A DNA stretch of 64,000 nucleotides from Nitratidesulfovibrio sp. SRB-5 (GTDB lineage Bacteria; Desulfobacterota; Desulfovibrionia; Desulfovibrionales; Desulfovibrionaceae): NCBI RefSeq assembly GCF_019931275.1, contig NZ_JAIOTY010000002.1, forward strand, positions 124,001 to 188,000. Direction: 5' to 3'. The position numbers were made by a program, and so were the translations under genes. The notes under the pieces are model-generated. The model ran no database searches. It was not told where the DNA came from and saw only the letters and a program-made list of their open reading frames with translations. Positions 1 through 7,691 of the stretch are shown here, piece after piece; the first letter of the stretch is position 1, and each line of letters opens with the position of its first letter.

Positions 1-1227
1 GCAGCAGGCCTTCATGTGGTTGTCGCCAAGGCGGATGCGCTGGGCGCGGTCGGCCATGGTGAGGGACAGCCCGGGGATGTCGTGCAGCAGGTCCAGCGCG
101 CGCCCGAAGAACGTGGCGGCCTTGGCGGAAAAGCCCATTTCGCGCAGCAGCAGCCCCAGGTTGAGGTTCAGCGCGGGGGATTCCTGCAGCATGGAGACGC
201 GGCACAGGCTGTCGAAGGCGCCCTTGCCGTCGCCACCGCGCAGGCGGACGCTGGCGGTCTTCATGTGCAGCAGGTCCGCGGGGTACCCCAGCGCCCCGAG
301 TTCTTCAAGGCAGGCATCGGCCTCCGCCGGGGGGCAAATGGCCAGCCGTTCCAGCAGGGCCATGATGCGTTGGCTGGGTTCGGAACAGAACATCTGGCCG
401 AACCGGCGCAGATAGTGGCGTACGGCGGGGTGCGCCAGGTGCCGGTTGTCTTCCATGTAATGCCGGCTTCCCGCCAGCTCCGAGAAGACGATGTCGTATC
501 CGGGAAAGTAGTGGACGTTGTCGTGGCGGCGGCAGAATTCGTTGACGGCGGCGTAGAGCGTGAACTTCGAGGCGTTGTTGCCCTGTACGGCATCTTCGTC
601 GCGGTAGGTCACGCGCAGCGGGGTGGGACAGACGCCAACGATGATCTGCATGCGCGGGTTGAAGCGCAACAGCAGGTCGCGCGTGCTTTCGAGGTAGGCG
701 ATGTTCTCGGCCACCGTCAGGAAATGGACCTCGAGGTCGGTGGATTCGCACAGCACGCCGGGGTAGGGGTGCAGGATGAACTCGTCCGTCCGGCGGTTCT
801 TCCACACCTCGATCAGGCTCGGCGTCAGGATGATGACCTCGGTGCGGGACAGGGCTTCCCGCACGTTGCGCTCGATGGCGTTTATCTTGGCGCGGCAGGC
901 GTCGATATCCTGGTCGTAGACGCGATGATGGTTCAGGTCGGTGTACCCGCTGGTGCCGAAAAACAACTGCTCCCGGCTGGTCAGCCGGTTTGCGTGGGCG
1001 TTGTCTATCTCGCGCAGGATGGAGTGGCAGGAATACTTGTACCCTGCCTGCGGCTCCAGGGCGTTGAAGTGGTACATGTCCAGAAACAGTTGCAGATACT
1101 CGCCGAAGCAACTGCCAAGGTTCATGACCGGGGTGTCGTGGGCTATCAGCGGCACATGCGGCAGGTGAACCGCCCGTTCCTCAAGCGGCCATTGGCGGTA
1201 TGCGGGAAATCTGTCGAAGTATTCCAT
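1..1227 (-). CDS. GSCFA-domain protein (C-terminus beyond window edge)
   Basis: The minus-strand frame is open from an ATG at 1227 to the first base of the window: 409 residues without a stop, so the C-terminus is missing. Residues 37-41 read LGSCF, the signature that names the GSCFA family (SGNH/GDSL-hydrolase-like fold, often found in surface-polysaccharide loci). A second stretch near residue 136, TPSLIEVWKN, fits the family. The last ~100 residues are helical and TPR-like (NLNLGLLLREMGFSAKAATF). It lies 28 bases downstream of the preceding gene, as the last visible member of the long glycan operon. By analogy with SGNH enzymes it could add or remove an acyl group on a glycan, but substrate and direction are unknown. 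Family assignment is fairly firm; function is inference. Confidence 0.75.
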   Translation of the reverse strand, partial: MEYFDRFPAYRQWPLEERAVHLPHVPLIAHDTPVMNLGSCFGEYLQLFLDMYHFNALEPQAGYKYSCHSILREIDNAHANRLTSREQLFFGTSGYTDLNHHRVYDQDIDACRAKINAIERNVREALSRTEVIILTPSLIEVWKNRRTDEFILHPYPGVLCESTDLEVHFLTVAENIAYLESTRDLLLRFNPRMQIIVGVCPTPLRVTYRDEDAVQGNNASKFTLYAAVNEFCRRHDNVHYFPGYDIVFSELAGSRHYMEDNRHLAHPAVRHYLRRFGQMFCSEPSQRIMALLERLAICPPAEADACLEELGALGYPADLLHMKTASVRLRGGDGKGAFDSLCRVSMLQESPALNLNLGLLLREMGFSAKAATFFGRALDLLHDIPGLSLTMADRAQRIRLGDNHMKACC

Positions 1228-1255
1228 GGCTCGTTTCGCTGTCGCCCGGGAAGCA

Positions 1256-2374
1256 TCATGCCCCGGGGTGGGCCGTGGTGGACTGGATGATGTCCAGAAC
1301 GCGGTGTTCAAGGTCCGGGGCCAAGGCGACGGCCTGCTCGGCGAAGCGGAGCATGTGCAGCCTGTTGCCCGCGTGATGGGCTTCTAGCGTCTTCGCCACC
1401 AGCATGAGCGCCAGCAGGCGGTTGTCGTCGGGCGCGGTGGACTGCGAAAGGCTCCATATGTCTTCCCCGAGCTGGAAGATGCGCCGGAGTTCCTCCGGCG
1501 TCTTGCGATGGCCCACGCCAAGGTGCGTGGCCAGAAAGGCTTGCTGCTCCGGAGAAATGTCTTCGCGTGGCGTCTTGAACAGTTGCGCAAGATGCTCAGT
1601 TACGGGAAGCTGTTCTATGTCGCCGGAAATCTGGCTGTAGTAGAGCTGGTGGTTGCTGTTCCACGTGGTCGTCGTGGTAATGTGAAAATATGGTTTCCCA
1701 AGACTTGTGCAGTGTCCTATACATGATCCTGGGGTCATGGATGCCGTTATGGTGGCCGGTTCGATTATTTCACGAAGGCGGCGATAGAAGTTTTTATCAT
1801 ATATGTGTCCGGCACATTGCACCGTGAATCCTTTCCTGATGTATTCCTCATGCAGCCCGCGCTGGATGTCCCTCCAGTACATGCACACGCGCACCGTGTC
1901 GAAATCCTTGCCCATTCGTTCCAGCGTGGCGCAGATTTCCGCAACGTCGTAATCGTTTTCCACCCAGTGCGTGGAGTGGCTGGGAAAGAACAGCAGGTTG
2001 CGTCCGAACGCGGCGTGCAGTTCCTCCAGCCTTTCGGGGCGCGGAGGGGATACGTATTCTATCAGGGGCCCCAGCGCGAAGCATGCCTTGTTCGTGGCGC
2101 TGTGAATGACGTCGAACCGGCTGGGCGACCAGCAGCAATAGACGAAGAACGGCGCGTTGATTTCCGTGGCCCAATTGGAATTTCCGAACCGTACGCCATG
2201 TTCGATGATGCTCCGTAACGGCTTTTCGCCCGCAAGGCCGACGTAGCGCTTGAGCATGGAGGCATGCCCGTAGAAGTCGTTGACCTGGAAGGTTTCCACC
2301 GTCTTGAACGGTCGCTCGGCGGCAAGGCGGGCCAGCGTTGCGCTTGTGGAAGCTGCGGCGGACAGGGTGTACAT
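1256..2374 (-). CDS. conserved hypothetical protein of glycan operon (372 aa)
   Basis: I do not recognise this protein with certainty. The start is the ATG at 2374, preceded by GTGGAG at a good distance; an in-frame extension to 2530 has no such site and a composition unlike a real protein. The sequence is globular, without signal peptide or membrane segments. A glycine/serine-rich loop (MTPGSCIGHCTSLGKPYFHI, around residues 243-262) precedes a threonine run and is reminiscent of the nucleotide-sugar-binding end of GT-B enzymes, where a conserved G-x-P segment follows. Its place between the PseG-like gene and the GSCFA gene suggests a glycosyltransferase or other carbohydrate role. That is context only. 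Spacing to the upstream PseG gene is about 160 bases, looser than elsewhere in the operon. Confidence 0.6.
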   Translation of the reverse strand: MYTLSAAASTSATLARLAAERPFKTVETFQVNDFYGHASMLKRYVGLAGEKPLRSIIEHGVRFGNSNWATEINAPFFVYCCWSPSRFDVIHSATNKACFALGPLIEYVSPPRPERLEELHAAFGRNLLFFPSHSTHWVENDYDVAEICATLERMGKDFDTVRVCMYWRDIQRGLHEEYIRKGFTVQCAGHIYDKNFYRRLREIIEPATITASMTPGSCIGHCTSLGKPYFHITTTTTWNSNHQLYYSQISGDIEQLPVTEHLAQLFKTPREDISPEQQAFLATHLGVGHRKTPEELRRIFQLGEDIWSLSQSTAPDDNRLLALMLVAKTLEAHHAGNRLHMLRFAEQAVALAPDLEHRVLDIIQSTTAHPGA

Positions 2375-2533
2375 GTAAACTCCACGGATACGGGCGAATC
2401 GTTTGTGTGACGCCGAGGGGGCAGCGATCAGAGGGGACGCGGGAGGCCGTCCGAGCGCAACCGGGCAGGACGTGTGGGGCATGCGCGAACATGCCGGACG
2501 GACGGGTCTACCGGCATCCTGCCGCCCCATGGA

Positions 2534-3565
2534 TCATGCCGACGGCAGGATGCGTCGGAGCGTTCGGACGAACAGCCCTACGTCCCATGCGGCAAGGCCC
2601 GCTGGTAACATTCCCCTGGCCAGAAATGCCGCGATGACGGCGGCTTCGTTGTCGGTGCTGGCAATGGCCAGCGTGGTGAGCCCGAGCGCCGTGCATTCGT
2701 ACAGCGTGCGCCCACCCGCGCAGAGCACCAGATCCGCGTCGCACAGAATGGGCAGCAGGCGTTCCGGCGCCCTGATCACCGTGGCTGCAAGAGATTCCGC
2801 CAGGGGTTCGATGGGGTTTTCGGCTGCAAAACCCGGACCAAGGATGACCGTCAGGGAAAGCGGCAGCGCGGCCTTCTCCAGCGCGGCAAGCACCTTGCCG
2901 GTAAGGCCCGTGGGGTCCGACCCGCCGAAGGTCAGGACCACGCGCGGTCGGGTGTCCGGGCTGGGGGGAGAGCTTGGGCGACCGGGCCGGACGGGGCTGG
3001 ACTGGGAGTCTGGCATGGCCGGGGCGCCCGGTACACTTGACGCGGCGCGGCCACGGCAACGGCGGGAAAGCGCCATGTCTTCCGGCGGCATGAGGAAGTG
3101 CTTCGGCCCCAGCAGCGCCGTGCGGACCAGGGGGTACATGCCCGGCGTCGCGAGGATGGAGGAATTGAGCACCACGTCTGCGGCGATGTGCGAGCGCCCG
3201 GTATCGTCAAGGTACGCCAGCAGCAGGCCCGCCGAACGGGCAGCCTCCAGCAGGTCCGGCTCCGGGTCGTAGGGCAGGTCGATCACCAGCGTCCGGGCGG
3301 ACGTCCGGCGCAGCGCATCCGGGGTGGGGGGAAGCACGCGTTCGCCCTGGCTGCGGGCGTAGGCCACGCCATCGGGCAGGCCGCCCATGAGCAGGGCGGT
3401 ATCGGTCCCCCGCTGGCGCAGCTCGCGCGAGAGCATCAGGCAGCGCGACAGGTGGCCGTACGACAGCCCCGGCGCGCGCCCCGCGTCCACCCGGAAAAAT
3501 ATCGTATCCGCCGTGCCGGTGCCCTCAAGCAGCAGGTCGCGGAATTCGGGCGAGGATGTCGTCAA
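2534..3565 (-). CDS. PseG/SpsG-type nucleotide-sugar hydrolase
   Basis: The 343-residue protein resembles PseG, which hydrolyses UDP from a 2,4-diacetamido-trideoxy sugar in pseudaminic acid synthesis. It has the GT-B-like plan of that family: near residues 26-45 RVDAG followed by GLSYGHLSRCLML, containing the catalytic-type G-x-GH-x2-RC motif, and in the second half LTFGGSDPTGLTGK and CDADLVLCAGGRTLYECTALG, the loop that contacts the nucleotide. A proline/serine-rich stretch (about residues 165-200) separates the two lobes and is longer than usual. Its ATG lies inside the upstream SpsF-like gene (41-base overlap), so the two are probably translationally coupled. Adjacent SpsF- and SpsE-like genes support a CMP-nonulosonate route. 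The exact sugar substrate cannot be inferred. Confidence 0.82.
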   Translation of the reverse strand: MTTSSPEFRDLLLEGTGTADTIFFRVDAGRAPGLSYGHLSRCLMLSRELRQRGTDTALLMGGLPDGVAYARSQGERVLPPTPDALRRTSARTLVIDLPYDPEPDLLEAARSAGLLLAYLDDTGRSHIAADVVLNSSILATPGMYPLVRTALLGPKHFLMPPEDMALSRRCRGRAASSVPGAPAMPDSQSSPVRPGRPSSPPSPDTRPRVVLTFGGSDPTGLTGKVLAALEKAALPLSLTVILGPGFAAENPIEPLAESLAATVIRAPERLLPILCDADLVLCAGGRTLYECTALGLTTLAIASTDNEAAVIAAFLARGMLPAGLAAWDVGLFVRTLRRILPSA

Positions 3566-4205
3566 AGTCCAGCAACTCCTCTGGGCTGCTGCCCCCGGCT
3601 AGGCGCAGCGCGGCGGCGTAATCGTCGGGCGTGTCCACGGTCAGCCGGACGTCCGGTCGTTGCCACGCCGTGGGAATGGAGGGGGTGCGGATGGCGAACG
3701 CCCCCGGCTGCCGCAGCATGCGCAGGTTGATGTGTTCGCGCTCCGCCGGGTCCGGCGCCGTTGCGGCCACCCGGCGCAGCGCCCCGGCGCTGAAGGCGTC
3801 CACGCCCGCGCCATGGGGGCACCCCTCTGGCAGGGCCACGTAGTCCGCGCCTTGGGCAAGGCCATCCAGCGCAAGGCGCAGCATCTCCAGACTGGTGAAG
3901 GGATTGTCCGCCGTCACGCGCACCGCGCCAGCCGGGACAAAACAGTCCAGACAGCGCAGGTAGCGGGACAGGACGTCTTCGCATTCGCCCCGGACCACGG
4001 GCACGCCGAGCGATGCGGCCAACTCGGCCAGGGCATCGTCCTCGGGCCGGGTCGTGGTGGCCAGGCAGCAGGGCGCATCCAGCCCGCCAGCCAGCAGGCG
4101 GCGCAGCAGAAAGGCCAGCATGGGCACCCCGGCAAGGGGCTTCAGGGCCTTGCCGGGCAGCCGTGTGGAGGCCGCGCGGGCCTGGACGACCACGATGGCG
4201 CGCAT
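3525..4205 (-). CDS. SpsF/NeuA-type cytidylyltransferase
   Basis: A 226-residue nucleotidyltransferase of the SpsF family (spore-coat polysaccharide and legionaminic/pseudaminic clusters). The N-terminus VVVQARAASTRLPGKALKPL is the family signature: a nucleotide-binding loop with conserved R and K. VRVTADNPF near residue 96 takes the place of the metal-binding D-x-P segment, and LTVDTPDDY near residue 190 is the usual C-terminal motif. Members activate a nonulosonic acid with CTP before transfer. The gene starts 10 bases after the SpsE-like gene and overlaps the PseG-like gene, so the three are one translational unit. Whether it accepts a legionaminic, pseudaminic or a modified acid is unknown. 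Confidence 0.85.
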   Translation of the reverse strand: MRAIVVVQARAASTRLPGKALKPLAGVPMLAFLLRRLLAGGLDAPCCLATTTRPEDDALAELAASLGVPVVRGECEDVLSRYLRCLDCFVPAGAVRVTADNPFTSLEMLRLALDGLAQGADYVALPEGCPHGAGVDAFSAGALRRVAATAPDPAEREHINLRMLRQPGAFAIRTPSIPTAWQRPDVRLTVDTPDDYAAALRLAGGSSPEELLDFDDILARIPRPAA

Positions 4206-4215
4206 GCGGACCTTC

Positions 4216-5220
4216 CTAGGCGTTCCTGCCGTCCACGTCGCCCGGGCTCAGGGGGGCATGGGCGGTGAGCGGTCGTACGACCCTGCGCCCCAGCACGGCT
4301 TCGACGGTGCGCGGCGTCAGTTCCGATTCGGGGCGGCAGAACAGCAGGTCGGCCATGGTCAGGGTTTCGCCGGGGGCGATGTCCCGCGCCGCGTACACGC
4401 CGCGGCGGTAGGCGGCGGCATGCTGGCGGTCGGGCCGCCGGTTGAAGAAGTCCTGTCCGCCGAACATGGGGGCCATGCGGCGCATTTCGTCCACCAGGGC
4501 CTGTATGCCCGCAGGGTCCAGGGAGTGGCCGTGGTCGCCGCCGGGAGTGGCAGTGTCCAGCGTGAAGTGGGTTTCGATGATGTCCGCGCCCACGCAGAAG
4601 GCCGCCAGGCAGGCGCTGGAGCCGGGGTAGTGGTCGGACCAGCCCGTGGGCAGTCCGAAGGCGCGCTTCAGCTCGCCGATGGCGGCCAGATTGCAGTCCC
4701 CGGCCTCTGCCGGGTACAGCGACAGGCAGTGCAGCAGGGCGATGTCCGTGGCACCGGCGCGTCGCAACTGGTCGATGGCGGTGCCGGTTTCGTCCAGGGT
4801 GGCCATGCCGGTGGACAGGATGATTGGCTTGCCGGTACGCGCCACGGCGTCCAGCAGATAGGGCGTGGCCAGGTCCATGGAGGCGACCTTGTAGGCCGGT
4901 ACCCCCACGGCTTCCAGCATGGCTACGGCATCCAGGCTGAAGGGCGTGGAAAAGAAGGCGATGCCCGCCTCGCGGGCCGTGTCCGCCAGCGCGCGGGCCT
5001 GTTCCGGGCTCATTTCCGCAGAGCGGATCAGCTCGAAGTGCGGCGCAGTGGGCAGGGCCAGGTCCGCCGCCCGGAACGTCTGGAACTTGACGGCGTCGGC
5101 GCCGGATGCGGCAGCCGCGCGGATCATGGTCCGGGCCTGGTCCAGGCTGCCTTCGTGGTTGAACCCCACTTCGGCAATCAGCAGCGGAAGTCCCGTTTGC
5201 TCGCGCTTGCGCAGATTCAT
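4216..5220 (-). CDS. NeuB/SpsE/PseI-type nonulosonate synthase
   Basis: A 334-residue N-acetylneuraminate-synthase family enzyme, condensing phosphoenolpyruvate with a six-carbon aminosugar to a nine-carbon acid. Visible family motifs are EVGFNHEGS, DAVKFQTF, FFSTPFSLDAV, YKVASMDL, ILSTGMATLDE, ALLHCLSLYPA, GWSDHYPGS and IIETHFTLD, giving a full TIM barrel with its metal-binding histidines. The last ~60 residues form the SAF (antifreeze-like) lid with RGVYAARDIAPGE. The start is the ATG at 5220 with CGGAG upstream; an in-frame extension to 5505 is low-quality sequence antisense-like in composition. It follows the methyltransferase gene by 17 bases. This is one of two NeuB paralogues in the window; the other (32213-33397) belongs to a different branch by eye. 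Confidence 0.9.
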   Translation of the reverse strand: MNLRKREQTGLPLLIAEVGFNHEGSLDQARTMIRAAAASGADAVKFQTFRAADLALPTAPHFELIRSAEMSPEQARALADTAREAGIAFFSTPFSLDAVAMLEAVGVPAYKVASMDLATPYLLDAVARTGKPIILSTGMATLDETGTAIDQLRRAGATDIALLHCLSLYPAEAGDCNLAAIGELKRAFGLPTGWSDHYPGSSACLAAFCVGADIIETHFTLDTATPGGDHGHSLDPAGIQALVDEMRRMAPMFGGQDFFNRRPDRQHAAAYRRGVYAARDIAPGETLTMADLLFCRPESELTPRTVEAVLGRRVVRPLTAHAPLSPGDVDGRNA

Positions 5221-5237
5221 GACATGCTCCGTGGCGA

Positions 5238-6023
5238 TCAGAGATCGAAGACGTAGATGGTGTACTTGTCGGCCCCTTCGAAGCCTTCCCAGCGGTCCAG
5301 CCGGGTGGATGTCCGGCGCTCGTGCTCGCGGAAGGCCTGGCCGAAGTCGTGGTAGGTCAGTATCTTTGCTGGCTTGACGCCCAGCGTGGCGTACAGGTCG
5401 TCGTAATCGTGGGAGACGATGTTGGTCTTGAAGGCGCGCTTGTCCACCAGGTCCTTCGTGGCGTGGCGGGCGGACCATTCCACGTGCACGATGCGCCTGC
5501 GGCACACCCGCACCATTTCGGACAGCGCGTGCAGGATGATGCCCGGATGCAGGTTCATGAACACGCCAAGGGTGAAACCGACGTCGAAGGCGTCATCCTT
5601 GAAGGGCATGGCGCAGGCATCCGCCTGGGCGGCACCGATGTCCAACTGGGGCTTGTAGTCGCGCATGTTGCGCAACTGGGGCAGGCTGAAGTCCAGACCG
5701 CCCACGCGCATCCAGGGGAATTCCTCCTTGGCGCGCTTGACGTTCCAGCCGAAGCCGCAACCGGCCTCGAAGGCCGATTCGTAGCGCTGCTCGGCCAGTT
5801 CCCGCATGATCAGGTCCTGAAAGAACACCTCGCGGTCAAGGTAGCCCGACGCCAGGATCTCGTCGCGGTAGGCGTTGCCGCGCCAGGCCCAGTAGTCGCG
5901 CTGGTCGCGCAGCTTGGGCAGGGTGATGCCGAAGGTCTTGTACAGGAATTCCTTGAGGCGGTATTCCACCTTGAACAGCTCGATACCGCAGACGGTTTTC
6001 CAGTGCTTGTCCTGCGCGCCCAT
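5238..6023 (-). CDS. SAM-dependent methyltransferase (class I)
   Basis: A 261-residue class I methyltransferase. The SAM-binding loop is EAGCGFG at residues 86-92; VGGLDFS follows as the ribose-binding acidic strand, then DACAMPFKDDAFDVGF, the classic motif II region of methyltransferase type 11 proteins. The ATG at 6023 sits one base after the TGA of the upstream radical SAM gene, indicating coupled translation, and supports this start over the ATG at 6074. The N-terminal 80 residues are helical and have no obvious domain. The tight pairing with a radical SAM enzyme suggests that both act on the same intermediate or that the methyltransferase methylates the finished nine-carbon sugar; the substrate is not deducible. 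Confidence 0.8.
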   Translation of the reverse strand: MGAQDKHWKTVCGIELFKVEYRLKEFLYKTFGITLPKLRDQRDYWAWRGNAYRDEILASGYLDREVFFQDLIMRELAEQRYESAFEAGCGFGWNVKRAKEEFPWMRVGGLDFSLPQLRNMRDYKPQLDIGAAQADACAMPFKDDAFDVGFTLGVFMNLHPGIILHALSEMVRVCRRRIVHVEWSARHATKDLVDKRAFKTNIVSHDYDDLYATLGVKPAKILTYHDFGQAFREHERRTSTRLDRWEGFEGADKYTIYVFDL

Positions 6024-6024
6024 A

Positions 6025-7056
6025 TCAGGCCTGTTCCTTGCTTTCGTAAGTGTAGTCCTCGCGGCGTTCATCACCCAGCTGGACGGCTTCCTTCTTCTTC
6101 TTGGCCCCGTGGTGGCACGCGGCGCAGACAGCGCTTTCCAGCCGCCGCCCGGTCAGGTGCAGGGTGCGCTGGTGCTCCTGCAACACGTCCCATGCCTGCT
6201 TCACGCCGGTTTCCCGCACGTTGCCCAGGATTTCCTGCATGGTGAAGTCGGACGGACACTTGAGGTAGTTGCCGGAACTGGTGATGCACAGGCGGTGCCA
6301 CAGGCGCGGGCAGACGAAGGCGGGGTCCGGCACCACGGTGTTGTGGTCGAAATGCATGTCCGGGTTGTAGGCCACGCGGTCCACGATGCCCTTCATGGTG
6401 CGGATGTAGGCCTGCGGATCGTCCTTGATGGCCGACCAGATGCCCTGCACGTTGAGCAGGGTGTGCGCGCCCAGTTCGTCACGCACGCGGCGCAGGGTCT
6501 TCAGCTTGCGCAGCGAGTCCTCGTACTTCAGCGGAACGCGCACGGCTTCGTAGTTGGCGCCCAGGCCGTCGAAGCTCATGGTTATCCAGTCCACCCCGGC
6601 GCCAATGATGCCTCTGGCCAGGTCTTCGGTGATGGGGCCGCCGTTGGTGTTGATCCAGACTTCCCGGACGCCCGCCGCTTTGGCCAGCCGGACCATTTCC
6701 ACGATGTCCGGGTGCAGCAGCGGTTCGCCGCGCATGCTGAACTTGAGGGTGAACAGCCCGTGCCGACCGCACTCCTCCACGATGGAACGGTACATGTCCA
6801 GCGGCATGAAGCCGTTTTCGCCAATGTCCATGTACTGGCGGAAGCAGTGGGTGCACTTGATCTGGCACACGCTGCTGACCTCGATGTCGACGTTGAGCGG
6901 GAACGGGGCCACCTTGCGCTTTCTGGGGTAGGTGTTCCAGGCGTAACGGTTGGCAAGGTAGGCCAGCCGCTTGCCGCTGCTGCGGCGCCATTCGTTCCTC
7001 AGGTATTCCCACTGCGTTTCGCAGCTGAACTGGACACGGGTCTCGGACGTTTTCAT
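6025..7056 (-). CDS. radical SAM enzyme with SPASM-like C-terminus (first of pair)
   Basis: A 343-residue radical SAM protein. The [4Fe-4S] motif is C64-x3-C68-x2-C71 (VCQIKCTHC). FSMRGEPLLHP supplies the GGE-like SAM-binding motif and WITMSFDGLG the later barrel strand. Near the C-terminus, CPRLWHRLCITSSGNYLKCP and a terminal CAAC cluster look like a SPASM-type auxiliary iron-sulfur site. It is clearly paralogous to the product of 7685-8959: both share the FPL-x-VD-x-E lead-in, S-x-RGE-x-L-x-HP and SFDG-x-G-x-x-YE-x-IR/VR-x-P. The stop overlaps the start of the formyltransferase by ATGA on one side and touches the methyltransferase on the other. Members of such pairs may perform dehydration, epimerisation or C-methylation on sugars; the reaction here is unknown. 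Confidence 0.85.
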   Translation of the reverse strand: MKTSETRVQFSCETQWEYLRNEWRRSSGKRLAYLANRYAWNTYPRKRKVAPFPLNVDIEVSSVCQIKCTHCFRQYMDIGENGFMPLDMYRSIVEECGRHGLFTLKFSMRGEPLLHPDIVEMVRLAKAAGVREVWINTNGGPITEDLARGIIGAGVDWITMSFDGLGANYEAVRVPLKYEDSLRKLKTLRRVRDELGAHTLLNVQGIWSAIKDDPQAYIRTMKGIVDRVAYNPDMHFDHNTVVPDPAFVCPRLWHRLCITSSGNYLKCPSDFTMQEILGNVRETGVKQAWDVLQEHQRTLHLTGRRLESAVCAACHHGAKKKKEAVQLGDERREDYTYESKEQA

Positions 7057-7691
7057 GAGGGACTTCCTTCCATGACAGGGGCATAGGTGGCCAGGGACGC
7101 ATCCTGCGGCACAGGATGGAACGCCGGGTCCAGCAAATTTTCGACAGTGCCGCGCACCAGGGGCGCGGCGCCTTCCTTCAGGGTGTCCAGCAGGTCCCCC
7201 AGGGTTTCGTCCCCGCGCAGGGCCAGCCGTACCTGGTGGATGATGGGGCCGGTGTCCACGCCGTCATCTACGAAATGGCTGGTCAGGCCGGTTGCCGGAT
7301 CGCGGTTGCGCAGCACGTGGTGATGCGGCGCAGGCCCCCGGTAGGCGGGCAGAAGCGAGGCGTGCACGTTCACCGTGCCCAGCCTGGCGGCGGTGTACAC
7401 CGGGCGCGGCAGCAGGCGCATGTAGGCGTGCAGCCACAGCACGTCCGCCTTCAGGTCGCGGACCAACTGGCCCAGGTCGGCTGGCTGCACCTGCCGCTCG
7501 TCCCATACGGACAGCCCGGCGGCCCTCGCCCGGCGGCATGCCGCGTCGGCCCACGGGTCGTCCGCCACGGGGGCGCACCGGGTGACCACGCCCAGCAGGT
7601 CCACCTCGGGGCAGGCCAGCAGGGCATCCAGCAGCCGTTCTCCCAACCCCCAGTTGGCGGCCAGCAGCACGCGCAGGGGGGCGGTTACCAT
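7053..7691 (-). CDS. sugar N-formyltransferase-like protein
   Basis: A 212-residue formyltransferase. The core matches the methionyl-tRNA formyltransferase catalytic domain: residues ~105-130 NVHASLLPAYRGPAPHHHVL (catalytic histidine in HASLLP), then TSHFVDDGVDTGPI with the catalytic aspartate. It lacks the ~100-residue C-terminal tRNA-binding domain of housekeeping Fmt, so it more likely transfers a formyl group from formyl-tetrahydrofolate to a sugar amino group, as known for VioF/FdtF-type enzymes. The ATG at 7691 overlaps the end of the upstream radical SAM gene by 7 bases, and its stop overlaps the next start (ATGA). An in-frame extension to 8720 is antisense-like and rejected. The folD gene in this genome provides the one-carbon donor pool. 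Confidence 0.8.
   Translation of the reverse strand: MVTAPLRVLLAANWGLGERLLDALLACPEVDLLGVVTRCAPVADDPWADAACRRARAAGLSVWDERQVQPADLGQLVRDLKADVLWLHAYMRLLPRPVYTAARLGTVNVHASLLPAYRGPAPHHHVLRNRDPATGLTSHFVDDGVDTGPIIHQVRLALRGDETLGDLLDTLKEGAAPLVRGTVENLLDPAFHPVPQDASLATYAPVMEGSPS

Noticed and set aside
7053-7691. Housekeeping methionyl-tRNA formyltransferase
   Set aside because: The catalytic core matches, but the protein is ~100 residues too short, lacks the tRNA-binding domain and sits in a sugar operon.
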